DNA of 64,000 nucleotides from a bacterium. Its GTDB lineage: Bacteria; Hydrothermota; UBA3072; JAPDKE01. The stretch is from assembly GCA_029258725.1 (NCBI GenBank), contig JAPDKE010000018.1:1-64000 (forward strand), given 5' to 3'. Positions 42,939 through 51,912 of the stretch are shown here, piece by piece. The notes beneath the pieces are model-generated. The model searched no databases, had not been told where the DNA came from, and saw nothing but the letters and a program-made list of their open reading frames with translations. Numbering within the stretch: position 1 is the first letter of the stretch; every line of letters starts with the position of its first letter. Both the position numbers and the translations under genes were made by a program.

Positions 42939-43191
42939 CGTACACCTCCGTCCCTTTATGTTGATTTTCTTCCTTCTCTTTTCGTGCTCTTCTTACTGTA
43001 GGGAGATAAGAATAGCTCCGTCTTCCCACTATTTCCTTTAATAAATAAGCAATAGCCTCTAAATCACCTTTCGTCAATATAAGCAGTATTTCCCCTTTAT
43101 CTCCCACCCCTCCACCTTTCAAAAATTTCTCCACCTTATTCAACGCCTCCTCAACGGAGGTAAACGCAAATCTTAACTCCCTGTAATTCAC
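42925..43191 (-). CDS. small protein upstream of the activator, 88 aa, unknown
   Basis: GTG start fixed by a promoter six bases upstream; its last 14 nt overlap the activator gene. N-terminal helix (T-S-V-E-E-A-L-N-K-V-E-K-F-L-K-G-G-G), a beta strand (G-E-I-L-L-I-L-T-K-G-D), a second helix (A-I-A-Y-L-L-K-E-I-V-G), then a very charged tail. No membrane segment. I recognise no family. Strict coupling to the activator gene suggests that it modulates the activator. Confidence 0.75.
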   Translation of the reverse strand: MNYRELRFAFTSVEEALNKVEKFLKGGGVGDKGEILLILTKGDLEAIAYLLKEIVGRRSYSYLPTVRRARKEKEENQHKGTEVYDEGI

Positions 43192-43197
43192 GAGAAA

Positions 43198-43226
43198 AGA
43201 ATAGCAAAAATAAATGCTTGTGTCAA
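43198..43226 (-). promoter_or_regulatory. sigma-70 promoter of the activator operon, leaderless geometry
   Basis: On the minus strand: -35 TTGACA (43226-43221), 17-nt spacer, -10 TATTCT (43203-43198), six bases (TTTCTC), then the GTG start at 43191. Confidence 0.75.
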
Positions 43227-43236
43227 GACGGACGGA

Positions 43237-43797
43237 TTATTTCAATTCTCCTCTTATACCAACCCCAATGGTGTGAAGCCGAAATCCTGGATGAAAGTTC
43301 CATTCTATATAAAATTTCTGGTTGAAGAGAAAGGAGAAATAGAAATGAGGAATGGGTTTGGGTGTTACAAATCCCTCCCAGAGGTCATACCAGTAAAGTG
43401 GAGTATAGAGTTGCCCCACTCCGCATGTGAGAATGAGCTCTTCCTCTTTTATTCCCAGCAACGCATCCCATTGATAATAGTAAAGTTCCGGCTCCCAGGA
43501 ATACACCGGAAGCCCTGCTTTACCGTAAAGCACAAGAGAAATGTTGTTAAATTGGAACACCTTCTGTTTGCCATGGATAAAGGGATAGCACCCCGCAGGA
43601 GCATAGAGGAAGAAGAACATATCAATTCCGGCTCCGATATCGGTTATTCCGGTGAGTCCGTAAAGGACATAATATTCAATATTTTCTCCTGTTGTATATC
43701 CAAAAACCTGTTCCATTTCCCCTTTTCTCAGGGTGTCCCCCCTCTGAAATGTAATGGTACAGCCTCCTAAAAGAAGAAATAAAATGCCCCTCTTCAT
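43237..43797 (-). CDS. lipoprotein of unknown function, 186 aa
   Basis: Lipobox L-L-L-G-G-C at residues 8-13. The mature part is rich in Tyr, Phe and Trp with alternating strands (I-E-Y-Y-V-L-Y-G-L-T-G; F-Y-F-S-F-L-F-N-Q-K-F-Y-I-E-W-N-F). It resembles a small outer-membrane barrel or a fragment of one, which is unusual with a lipid anchor. No family named. A promoter with leaderless geometry sits directly in front. It lies beside the activator operon but probably belongs to the ordinary chromosome. Confidence 0.75.
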   Translation of the reverse strand: MKRGILFLLLGGCTITFQRGDTLRKGEMEQVFGYTTGENIEYYVLYGLTGITDIGAGIDMFFFLYAPAGCYPFIHGKQKVFQFNNISLVLYGKAGLPVYSWEPELYYYQWDALLGIKEEELILTCGVGQLYTPLYWYDLWEGFVTPKPIPHFYFSFLFNQKFYIEWNFHPGFRLHTIGVGIRGELK

Positions 43798-43803
43798 ATT
43801 TTA

Positions 43804-43832
43804 GGTATAACTCTTATCCGAGGAAAAGTCAA
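43804..43832 (-). promoter_or_regulatory. sigma-70 promoter of the lipoprotein gene, leaderless geometry
   Basis: On the minus strand: -35 TTGACT (43832-43827), 17-nt spacer, -10 TATACC (43809-43804), then TAAAAT and the ATG at 43797. The -35 overlaps the ecfT stop codon. Confidence 0.6.
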
Positions 43833-44584
43833 GGTAAGAGAATAACCCCGAGAGGGAGGATGGAGTAAAGAATAAAGGCATAATCAAGGGAAGAGAGTGG
43901 ACTTTCCTTCAGCCTAATTCCCTTTCCGGGAATATACCCCTTTGCCTTCAATGCAAGTTCAAGTTCCTCTGCCCTTCTCATTGCAGAGAAAAGGACCGGA
44001 TAAAAAACCGAGATAACCCCTTTTATCCCCTTTATTTTTCCTCCTCTTGCAAGCTGAGACCACCTTATTCTCTGCGCCTCCTCAACAAGCAGGGGTGCAA
44101 ATCTCAAAGAGAGAGAAAGGACCAATGGAAGGTCCCTTACCCAGGGAATTCTCATGAAAGGTTTTAAAAGGAAAGAGAAAATTCTTGTTACCTCAAGAGG
44201 GGATGTTGTTGCCGAGAAAAGTCCTGCAGAGAGAAGGAGGAAGAATAACCTGAGAGAAAAAAGGAGACCTCTTCTCAGGCCCTCATAAGTTATGATGAGG
44301 TTTCCCCATGAAAATAAAACCCTTCCAGGGGTAAGGAGGGAGTGGAAGAGGAAGATAAGAAGGAAAAGGAAAAGAAAAGACCTTATTCCTGAAAGGAATC
44401 TTTTTAAAGGAACAGAGGATAGGAGGATGGGGAAGAGAATGAAAAGGAAAAGGAGAAACTGTTCCAGCCACCGGTCTGCATAGAATACAACCCCGATAAA
44501 AACGAGCACCATAAAAAACCTGACCCTCGGGTCAAGTCTGTGTATTACCGAATCTCCCGGAACATAAGCCTGAAATGGATACAT
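43829..44584 (-). CDS. ecfT: ECF transporter transmembrane (EcfT/CbiQ) protein
   Basis: 251 aa, N-terminal H-R-L-D-P-R-V-R-F, about five to six transmembrane helices. The two coupling motifs are present as S-Q-L-A-R-G-G and A-L-K-A-K-G-Y. EcfT links EcfA ATPases to a substrate-binding S component for vitamins or metals; neither partner is in the window. Its ATG overlaps the pyrG stop (TAATG). Confidence 0.9.
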   Translation of the reverse strand: MYPFQAYVPGDSVIHRLDPRVRFFMVLVFIGVVFYADRWLEQFLLFLFILFPILLSSVPLKRFLSGIRSFLFLFLLIFLFHSLLTPGRVLFSWGNLIITYEGLRRGLLFSLRLFFLLLSAGLFSATTSPLEVTRIFSFLLKPFMRIPWVRDLPLVLSLSLRFAPLLVEEAQRIRWSQLARGGKIKGIKGVISVFYPVLFSAMRRAEELELALKAKGYIPGKGIRLKESPLSSLDYAFILYSILPLGVILLP

Positions 44585-46284
44585 TACCTTTCAAGACATG
44601 CCTTTATGAATCCCAGGAATACAGGGGAGGGGTCCTCAAGCCTTGAAAGAAATTCCGGATGGGACTGGGTTGCGACAAAGAAAGGATGCCCGGGAAGTTC
44701 AATGTACTCCATGAGTATCTCCCCATTGAGTGAGCGATGGAACCCTGAAAACACAAGCCCATTTTCCTCAAGTTTTCCAGCATATTCCGGATTTACCTCA
44801 TATCTGTGTCTGTGTCTTTCAAGAACAAACTTCTCTCCCCCGTGTATTATTCCAAGTCTCTTTTTCTCAAGTTCCTTTGCACGCTCCATGTCCTTCTCTA
44901 TCCTTCCCCTTTCTTTATAAAGTTCCATCACCCTTGTTTTTTCTTTGAGAACAGCAGCATATGCTCCAAGCCTCATGGTTCCACCGTATCTTTTCTTTTT
45001 AAGCAGGCGCTTCTGGGATGGCATGAGGTCAATAACAGGATGGGGGGTCTCAGGGTCTATCTCCGTTGAATTTGCTCCCTTCAATCCTGCAACATTCCTT
45101 GCATATTCAATAACCGCAAGCTGCATTCCAAAACATAGTCCAAGATATGGAACCTTATTCTTTCTTGCATACTCAATTGCCGCAATCTTCCCTTCCGTTC
45201 CCTTTGTTCCAAATCCTCCAGGGACAACTATACCGTGGAAATCGGAAAGAATCGATGTTCCCTTTTCAAGCAGTGAATCCGCATCAATCCACTCTATTTC
45301 AACCCCTGTATCAAGCCATGCCCCTGCGTGTTCTATTGCCTGATTCACCGATATGTAGGAATCCGGAAGTGTGTAATCCCCTATCTCCACATACTTTCCT
45401 ATCATTGCAACCCTTATTTTCCTGGAAGGATTCAGAATCCTTTCCACAAGTTCCCTCCAGCGGGTCCAGTCAGGCTCTTTTCTCGGTCTCAGTCTCAATT
45501 TTTTGAGTATCTTTCTTCCAAGCCCCTCCTTCTCAAAATTGAGCGGGACCTCGTAGACTGTTTTCACATCAGGGGCGGATATAACATACTCCGCCTCTAT
45601 GTTTGCATAGGTCTCTATTTTCTTCTTTCTTATACTGTCAAGGGGTTTCTTTGCCCTGCACAGAATGATATCGGGAAATATTCCATGTTCAGAAAGCGCC
45701 TTTATTGCCTGCTGGGTTGGTTTTGTCTTCATCTCAGGGATGTGGGAGGGTATAGGAAGATAGGTTAAAAGGATGTAAAGGACATTCTGTTTTCCTATCT
45801 CCCTTTCAAGAGACTTCATTGCAAAAAGGAAAGGAATATTCTCATAATCCCCTATGGTTCCTCCTATCTCAACCAGGGTTATCTCATAACCCCGGGCTGC
45901 AAGTTTCACCCTTCTTTTTATCTCATCCGGAACATGCGGAATGAACTGGACTGTTTTTCCAAGATACTCCCCCCTTCTCTCCCTGTCTATTATGGTTTTG
46001 TAAATCTGCCCCGTTGTTATATTGTTTCTTTTTGGAATGTTCTCTCCCAGAAAACGCTCATAACTTCCCAGGTCCTGGTCTATTTCCCCACCATCATCCG
46101 TAACCCATACCTCCCCATGCTCTGTCGGTCTAAGGGTTCCAGCATCGTAGTTTATGTAAGGGTCAATTTTTACTGCTGTTGTTCTGAAACCATATTCTTT
46201 TAAAATCCTTGCAATGGAGGCAGTTGCAATTCCCTTTCCAACCCCGCTCATTACACCACCTGCAACAATAATGTACTTCTTCAT
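44584..46284 (-). CDS. pyrG: CTP synthase
   Basis: 566 aa. N-terminal amidoligase: G-G-V-M-S-G-V-G-K-G-I-A-T, G-E-V-W-V-T-D-D-G, E-I-G-G-T-I-G-D. C-terminal glutaminase: nucleophile in G-L-C-F-G-M-Q, His-Glu in S-H-P-E-F. It is longer than the usual 535-550 residues because of a charged helical insertion in the glutaminase domain (about 460-490, R-I-E-K-D-M-E-R-A-K). It makes CTP from UTP and glutamine. SD GAGGTG. Confidence 0.96.
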   Translation of the reverse strand: MKKYIIVAGGVMSGVGKGIATASIARILKEYGFRTTAVKIDPYINYDAGTLRPTEHGEVWVTDDGGEIDQDLGSYERFLGENIPKRNNITTGQIYKTIIDRERRGEYLGKTVQFIPHVPDEIKRRVKLAARGYEITLVEIGGTIGDYENIPFLFAMKSLEREIGKQNVLYILLTYLPIPSHIPEMKTKPTQQAIKALSEHGIFPDIILCRAKKPLDSIRKKKIETYANIEAEYVISAPDVKTVYEVPLNFEKEGLGRKILKKLRLRPRKEPDWTRWRELVERILNPSRKIRVAMIGKYVEIGDYTLPDSYISVNQAIEHAGAWLDTGVEIEWIDADSLLEKGTSILSDFHGIVVPGGFGTKGTEGKIAAIEYARKNKVPYLGLCFGMQLAVIEYARNVAGLKGANSTEIDPETPHPVIDLMPSQKRLLKKKRYGGTMRLGAYAAVLKEKTRVMELYKERGRIEKDMERAKELEKKRLGIIHGGEKFVLERHRHRYEVNPEYAGKLEENGLVFSGFHRSLNGEILMEYIELPGHPFFVATQSHPEFLSRLEDPSPVFLGFIKACLER

Positions 46285-46287
46285 TTC

Positions 46288-49200
46288 TCACCTCACAAGC
46301 AGAATCTTTGCAATTTCCTCTTCAGTTTTCAGGAAGTAAACACCCGGAGGGAGCACAATGGATGAGAATCCCGGGACCTTCACACTTTTTACCTTTCTTC
46401 CACACACATCAAAGATATCCACCTCCCCCTCTCCCTTCAGCGCAATGGAACCGGAGTTTATTCTCGAAAAGCTTATTTTAGATTCTTTTCCATAACCACT
46501 TTCAGGAACCACCATCCCGTTTACCTTTATATCGTCTATGTAAATTCCCTCGGATGTATCCGAGGAATCACTTACCCATCTGAATAAAAGCCGGATGGTA
46601 TCGCCTGGAGGGAAGGGAATGGAGTAGGTATAGGGAGCCCATCCAAAAACAAGGTCCTTTAAAGCACCGCCCGACCCTATATAATCCAGAGTTTCGGATT
46701 TTTCACCATTTAAAACCTCAACATAAAGTCCATCATTTCCATAGATTGTAACCCTGAGATAGGCGTAAAAGGAAAGAACCGGTGGAGAGGAAAGGATGAG
46801 AGGGGGAGAAAGGAGGGAATCGTCCATATTGTTGAGATAGAGGGAGTCAACCCCACAGTACCAGGAGCGGGTTCCGGAGTGAGACCTTCTTTCGGAAAGA
46901 TGCCAGTGACCCGTTGCGAGCCAGTCTCCGGGAATCTCTGCATCGTCTTCAAATAGGGTGAATCCAACCGGAATGGTGAAGGAGAAGGAATCAGGAATAA
47001 GGGGGCTTCCCGAGTGATATATATTTATGTTTCCGAAGGAAGGAACATCAAAGGATGGGACCACAAAGGGAATTGTGTCAATATATGTCTCGCCTGGTGG
47101 AATCTCAGGATAAGGTTTTTCTGGAGAGGGAAGGAAGAGGTCTGAGGCTGCCTGGCGGAGGACAGAAAATCCGGAGGAAAAGCCTGCGTTTTTGAGGCAA
47201 ACAAAAAGGGTTCCGGAGGAGGAAGGCTGGGGTGATGGAGGAGAAATGAAGAATGTATCGCAAACAAACTTACATTCTCCAACGGTAAATTCAAGAGGAT
47301 ATCCTCCTGCATTCAGTTTCACAACCTCTCCGTTTTTCCCTCCTTTTTTGTAGAACGAAAATGCAGTATGAAAGGTATCCTGAGTCAGAGGAGGAAGTTT
47401 AATTGCTTCAGAACCATCCAGGACGTAAACTGTTGTATCGTAGGCATAGAGATTGAGGGTGAGAGAAAGGGTTTCGGTATCGCTGTTATTCACAATAACT
47501 CCAAGAGAAACGGTATCATCAGGGTTCAGGTATCCGTCGGGCTCCTCAAGGAAGGCGTTTAAAGAATATTTCCCCTTTATCCTTATTTCTCTCTGATAGG
47601 GAATTGCATTTTTTGCGACAACCGTGAGCAGCATGGATGGGTCCCGGGTTGAACCAGAGAAATGGGCTTTTCCTGAGAGGTCGGTGGAGTCAACCAGCAT
47701 GGTATCAGAGGAAAGGAGGCAGACTCTTGCAGGGAATGGAGTGCCGTTCTTTTTTACATAAACAGTGAAATCAAAAGATGGAGGAAGAGAATCAGGGGCT
47801 GAGACCTCAAGCATGAGGGGAGGTTCTGTCCATACGGACATCTCAGGGTCTCCAAGCAAATTCAACTGATACTGGTGCCAGCGGTAAACGTTTTCATCCC
47901 TGGAATATGGGATAAATCTTGCCTTGGTGAGGGCAAGTGCCTTTCCTATTCTGTTATCTTCATTGAAAAGAACATCGTAGAATGCAAGGTCAAACCGGTC
48001 AGAGTATCCAAATCCTGGATTTCCAGGAGAACCCCATCCATACCTTGCATTTGCAATTGCGGCAACCCCTCCTCCCTGAGGATTTCTTATCCAGTGCTCG
48101 CTTATTGCATCATAGTCAAAAGCCCCAACCCAGCAACCTATGGAGTAAAGAATACCCTGCATATCACCATTTTTGAGCGTATCAATGATATCGTTAACAA
48201 GATAATCCTTTCCCACTCCCATTGCCCATATCCACCCATGCCCATCGTGGTTGAAAAGATTCATACCTGAATTTATTGCCTGAACCACAGTGTGGGTAGA
48301 TTCGTTTCCCCAGGATTCATAAAGTTTTGTTATCTCCATGTAATCTGGTATGAAGAGGGAGTCTATTTTCTCCTTTGCTATTGACTGGTCTGTATAGGGG
48401 TCATCCCAGAGAATTTCCGCACAGAAGAGGATTCTTTTGAGATAATCAGGAGGGGGATTCTTTTCGTAGTTTATTACCTTTCTTACAAACGTAAAGGCAT
48501 CAGGAAGGGTATCCACAGGAGCCCTTCCAACATAAACATCAGGATATAAATCAACAGAATCCTCAACCTCACCAAAGATATTATCTCCATCCTCATCCCA
48601 TGTCCCGTCCAGGTCCGCATAGTAAAGGTCACACGGGATTGAATCCTCATCGGACATGAATCCTGCCTCACATGACATGGCAAATGCCTCTCTTTCGGGA
48701 ATTATATCCACATCCCCTCCGAGAAGCACCCATCTTGCCCCGTAATTCTCATGCATTTCCTTTATGAAGTTCCTTATCTTCTCCTGCAGGTCCCTTCCGG
48801 GATATGATAGTTCTATATCCTCTACATGGTAGATTGCAGTCCTCAATCCCTTTTCTTCCTTCCATCTCTTCAATTCCTGAAAAGCAGTATCAAGCTCCTG
48901 GGAGGTAATAATCACATAATCAAGACCGCTACCCTTTTTTTCCTTTAAGACATCATACTCAACAATCAGTCTTCCTGCCTTGAGGAGCCTTATTCTATCA
49001 GGAGGGATAAATCTTGCAGGGATTAAGGAAATGAGAATGCAGCCTGAGGTGGCTTCATAAGAAAGAATGGAAGAAGGGTAAGGAGAAAGTTCCTTAAGAG
49101 AAATAAACCTTTTGGGTCTGGATATGAGTGGATAGGGGACCTGGACGGGATAGGGAACGCCCCTTATCTCCGCCCAGGTCGTATCCTCAAGTTTTACGTA

Positions 49201-49380
49201 ATGGAGTTCAGGTTTTCCCGAGACAGGTATAGGGTATGAAACCCTTGGAAGCTGTGGTTTTCCCACCTCATGGGTTAGGTCCTTGCCGGGAAGATAGACT
49301 TTAACATACTCTCCTTCTTTCTGGATGGAGAAAGAAAACTCAAAATCCCGGATATAAAGAGAAAGGAGGAAAAGGAGCAA
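46288..49380 (-). CDS. gingipain-type (C25) secreted cysteine protease with sorting domain
   Basis: 1030 aa, TTG start with GGAGGG five bases before. Short signal peptide, propeptide-like region to about 150. C25 catalytic domain about 155-550, with His in F-N-H-D-G-H-G and Cys in Y-S-I-G-C-W-V-G-A-F-D. Ig-like and CARDB-like beta domains follow. A jelly-roll stretch near 850-950 precedes a Por-type tail (F-D-V-C-G-R-K-V-K; L-P-P-G-V-Y-F-L). Both catalytic residues are kept. Related proteins include gingipains and PorU. A surface or secreted protease is expected. Confidence 0.9.
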   Translation of the reverse strand: MLLFLLSLYIRDFEFSFSIQKEGEYVKVYLPGKDLTHEVGKPQLPRVSYPIPVSGKPELHYVKLEDTTWAEIRGVPYPVQVPYPLISRPKRFISLKELSPYPSSILSYEATSGCILISLIPARFIPPDRIRLLKAGRLIVEYDVLKEKKGSGLDYVIITSQELDTAFQELKRWKEEKGLRTAIYHVEDIELSYPGRDLQEKIRNFIKEMHENYGARWVLLGGDVDIIPEREAFAMSCEAGFMSDEDSIPCDLYYADLDGTWDEDGDNIFGEVEDSVDLYPDVYVGRAPVDTLPDAFTFVRKVINYEKNPPPDYLKRILFCAEILWDDPYTDQSIAKEKIDSLFIPDYMEITKLYESWGNESTHTVVQAINSGMNLFNHDGHGWIWAMGVGKDYLVNDIIDTLKNGDMQGILYSIGCWVGAFDYDAISEHWIRNPQGGGVAAIANARYGWGSPGNPGFGYSDRFDLAFYDVLFNEDNRIGKALALTKARFIPYSRDENVYRWHQYQLNLLGDPEMSVWTEPPLMLEVSAPDSLPPSFDFTVYVKKNGTPFPARVCLLSSDTMLVDSTDLSGKAHFSGSTRDPSMLLTVVAKNAIPYQREIRIKGKYSLNAFLEEPDGYLNPDDTVSLGVIVNNSDTETLSLTLNLYAYDTTVYVLDGSEAIKLPPLTQDTFHTAFSFYKKGGKNGEVVKLNAGGYPLEFTVGECKFVCDTFFISPPSPQPSSSGTLFVCLKNAGFSSGFSVLRQAASDLFLPSPEKPYPEIPPGETYIDTIPFVVPSFDVPSFGNINIYHSGSPLIPDSFSFTIPVGFTLFEDDAEIPGDWLATGHWHLSERRSHSGTRSWYCGVDSLYLNNMDDSLLSPPLILSSPPVLSFYAYLRVTIYGNDGLYVEVLNGEKSETLDYIGSGGALKDLVFGWAPYTYSIPFPPGDTIRLLFRWVSDSSDTSEGIYIDDIKVNGMVVPESGYGKESKISFSRINSGSIALKGEGEVDIFDVCGRKVKSVKVPGFSSIVLPPGVYFLKTEEEIAKILLVR

Positions 49381-49381
49381 T

Positions 49382-51061
49382 TTAACCCTCCTTTTTCCTC
49401 CACTCTTCCTCTACCTTCTTCCTGTACTCCTCTATTGCCCTGCGTTCTTCCTCCTTCTTCCTTCTCTCCTCCTCTTCCACATACATGCGTTCGGAAAGCA
49501 CTATATCCCTTCTGTCTTCTCTTATCTCCATCACCTTGAGTGTCAGTCTCTCTTTAAGATTGTACTTCTCCCTGAATGGTCTTCTCACAAGCTGGGACAT
49601 GGGAACTATTCCCTCAAGCCCCTTCTCAAGTTCGACAACAATGCACTTCGGTCTTATCTCCACAACCCTTCCAACAACTGTGGAACCGACGGGATGGCGC
49701 CTCATAAATATCCTGAAGGGGTCTGGCTCAAGCTGCTTCAATCCAAGGGATATTCTCCTCTTTTCCCTGTCAACCTTGAGAACCTTGCACTCTATAATCT
49801 CACCCTTCTTGAGAACCTCCTTTGGATGCTTTATCTTCTTGGTCCAGGATATGTCAGAAACATGGAGCAATCCTTCTATTCCCTCCTCAAGTTCTACAAA
49901 TGCACCGAAGGATGTAAGATTTGTTATCTTACCTTTAACCCTTGAACCAACGGGATACCTTTTCTCAATCCCCTCCCATGGGTCAGGGAATGCCTGCCTT
50001 AATCCCAGGGCTATGCGCTGGTTTTCCTTGTCAACGTCCAGGACTATTGCCTCTATCACCTCTCCAAGTTTCACAACCTCAGAGGGGTGCTTTATGTGCT
50101 GGCTCCAGGACATCTCGGATATATGCACAAGTCCCTCAACACCTGGTTCAAGTTCAACAAATGCGCCATAATCCACAATGGATATTACCCTTCCCTTCAC
50201 ACGCTTTCCAGGAGGATACCTCTCCTCTATACCATCCCATGGATTTGGAACCATCTGCTTGAGCCCGAGGGAAACCCTTTCCTTTTCCCTGTCTATCTTT
50301 ATCACCATCACCTTTATCCTGTCTCCTATCGCAAGAATCTCAGATGGGTGGGATATCCTTCCCCAGGACATATCTGTTACGTGGAGCAGCCCGTCAACAC
50401 CACCCAGGTCTACGAAGGCACCAAACTCGGTAACATTCTTCACAACTCCCTCAACCACGTCTCCTTCCTTCACCTCGGAGAAGAACTTCTTTCTTGCGAG
50501 TTCCTTCTCCTCCTCCAGGATTATCCTTCTGGAGACAACAATGTTTCTTCTCTTCCAGTTTAGTTTTATTATCCTCACGTCCAGGTTCGTTCCAACCAGA
50601 GCATCCATGTTTTTTACCGGTTTTGTGTCAATCTGCGAGCCGGGAAGAAATGCCTCAACCCCGAACACATTCACCATGAGACCGCCCTTCACTCTCCTCA
50701 TCACCCTTGCAGTTATCGTGCGCTCATTTTCATAACTGTCCTTTATCTTGTCCCACACCTTGAGGAAGTCCGCCTTCTTCTTTGAAACAACCGCAAGTCC
50801 TTCCTCGTTCTCAATGTCGTCCACATACACATCAATCTCATCTCCAACCTTTATTTCCTCGGGATTCTCAAACTCCGTTATCGGGATAACACCTTCCGAC
50901 TTCATCCCCACATTTACAATAACCTCCCTCGGGGTTATTTTGACTATCTTCCCCTTCCTTATTCCTCCAACAGGTTTTTCAGTAAAGGTCTCCTCGTAAA
51001 GCTTACGAAGTTCCTCCTCTGACAGGTTTTCCAGTTCCATAACCTCGTTTTGCTGTGTCAT
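49382..51061 (-). CDS. rpsA: 30S ribosomal protein S1
   Basis: 559 aa with six S1/OB repeats; repeats 3-6 contain the G-A-F-V-E-L-E-x-G-V-E-G-L-V-H-I-S pattern. The acidic N-terminus and Lys/Glu-rich C-terminal helix are typical. It guides mRNA to the small subunit. It lies in the order cmk-plsC-ispH-rpsA, a clustering known from several bacterial groups. This could matter for leaderless mRNAs, which do not need S1 in other bacteria. Confidence 0.97.
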   Translation of the reverse strand: MTQQNEVMELENLSEEELRKLYEETFTEKPVGGIRKGKIVKITPREVIVNVGMKSEGVIPITEFENPEEIKVGDEIDVYVDDIENEEGLAVVSKKKADFLKVWDKIKDSYENERTITARVMRRVKGGLMVNVFGVEAFLPGSQIDTKPVKNMDALVGTNLDVRIIKLNWKRRNIVVSRRIILEEEKELARKKFFSEVKEGDVVEGVVKNVTEFGAFVDLGGVDGLLHVTDMSWGRISHPSEILAIGDRIKVMVIKIDREKERVSLGLKQMVPNPWDGIEERYPPGKRVKGRVISIVDYGAFVELEPGVEGLVHISEMSWSQHIKHPSEVVKLGEVIEAIVLDVDKENQRIALGLRQAFPDPWEGIEKRYPVGSRVKGKITNLTSFGAFVELEEGIEGLLHVSDISWTKKIKHPKEVLKKGEIIECKVLKVDREKRRISLGLKQLEPDPFRIFMRRHPVGSTVVGRVVEIRPKCIVVELEKGLEGIVPMSQLVRRPFREKYNLKERLTLKVMEIREDRRDIVLSERMYVEEEERRKKEEERRAIEEYRKKVEEEWRKKEG

Positions 51062-51081
51062 ACCCTATCTACCTCCTTTCT

Positions 51082-51912
51082 TTATAGATTTTTGATGTAT
51101 TCAACAACATCCTTTATAACCCAGTCAGGTGTGGAGGTCCCGGATGCAACCCCCACCGTTATCTTACCAGAAAACCATGCCGGGTCAATATCCTCTTTTG
51201 TCTCTATGTGATATGTCTCACATCCCTCATTCCGTGCTATCTCAACAAGTCTTGATGTGTTTGCAGACATCTTCCCCCCGACGACAAGCATGAGGTCCAC
51301 CTCTTTTGCAAGCAACTTCGTTGATTGCTGTCTCATGTAGGTTGCATTGCATATTGTGTTGTAAACTTTTAATTCCTTTACCCTTTCCACAACATACGAG
51401 ATTGCAAGTTTTAAATTTTCTATGGATTGGGTTGTTTGAGCAACCATTCCTATTCTGTCTCTGTCTTCAATAACAGGTATTCTTCTTTTATTCATTGCCT
51501 CTGCCTTACCCCCCGTATGCCCTATGATTCCTATGACCTCAGGGTGATTTTCCTCCCCCACAACAATCACCCTGTATCCCTCCTCACAGAGTTTCCTGGC
51601 ATACTCCTGAACCCTTTTTACAAAAGGGCATGTAGCATCCACAATCTCAAATCCCTTTTCCTTCGCCTTTTCAATAACATCAGGTGGAACCCCATGAGAC
51701 CTTATTATAAGGATTCCACCATGAGCCTCATCAAGAGAATTTATAGGATGGATGCCAAGTTCCTCAAGTTCGTGCACTGCCTGGGGATTGTGAATCAAGG
51801 GACCGAGTGTGAAAACCGGTTTATCGGTTCCTTCCTTGGTTTTCTTTGCAATATTAAGTGCCCTCATAACTCCAAAACAGAATCCAATGTGTTCAGCAAC
51901 CATCACATTCAT
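51082..51912 (-). CDS. ispH: 4-hydroxy-3-methylbut-2-enyl diphosphate reductase
   Basis: 276 aa. Three Cys for the Fe-S cluster are at G-F-C-F-G-V, D-A-T-C-P-F-V and I-C-N-A-T; further family blocks are L-I-H-N-P, R-S-H-G-V-P and A-S-G-T-S-T-P. Last step of the MEP pathway, giving IPP and DMAPP. The ATG overlaps the plsC stop by 4 nt. Confidence 0.97.
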   Translation of the reverse strand: MNVMVAEHIGFCFGVMRALNIAKKTKEGTDKPVFTLGPLIHNPQAVHELEELGIHPINSLDEAHGGILIIRSHGVPPDVIEKAKEKGFEIVDATCPFVKRVQEYARKLCEEGYRVIVVGEENHPEVIGIIGHTGGKAEAMNKRRIPVIEDRDRIGMVAQTTQSIENLKLAISYVVERVKELKVYNTICNATYMRQQSTKLLAKEVDLMLVVGGKMSANTSRLVEIARNEGCETYHIETKEDIDPAWFSGKITVGVASGTSTPDWVIKDVVEYIKNL

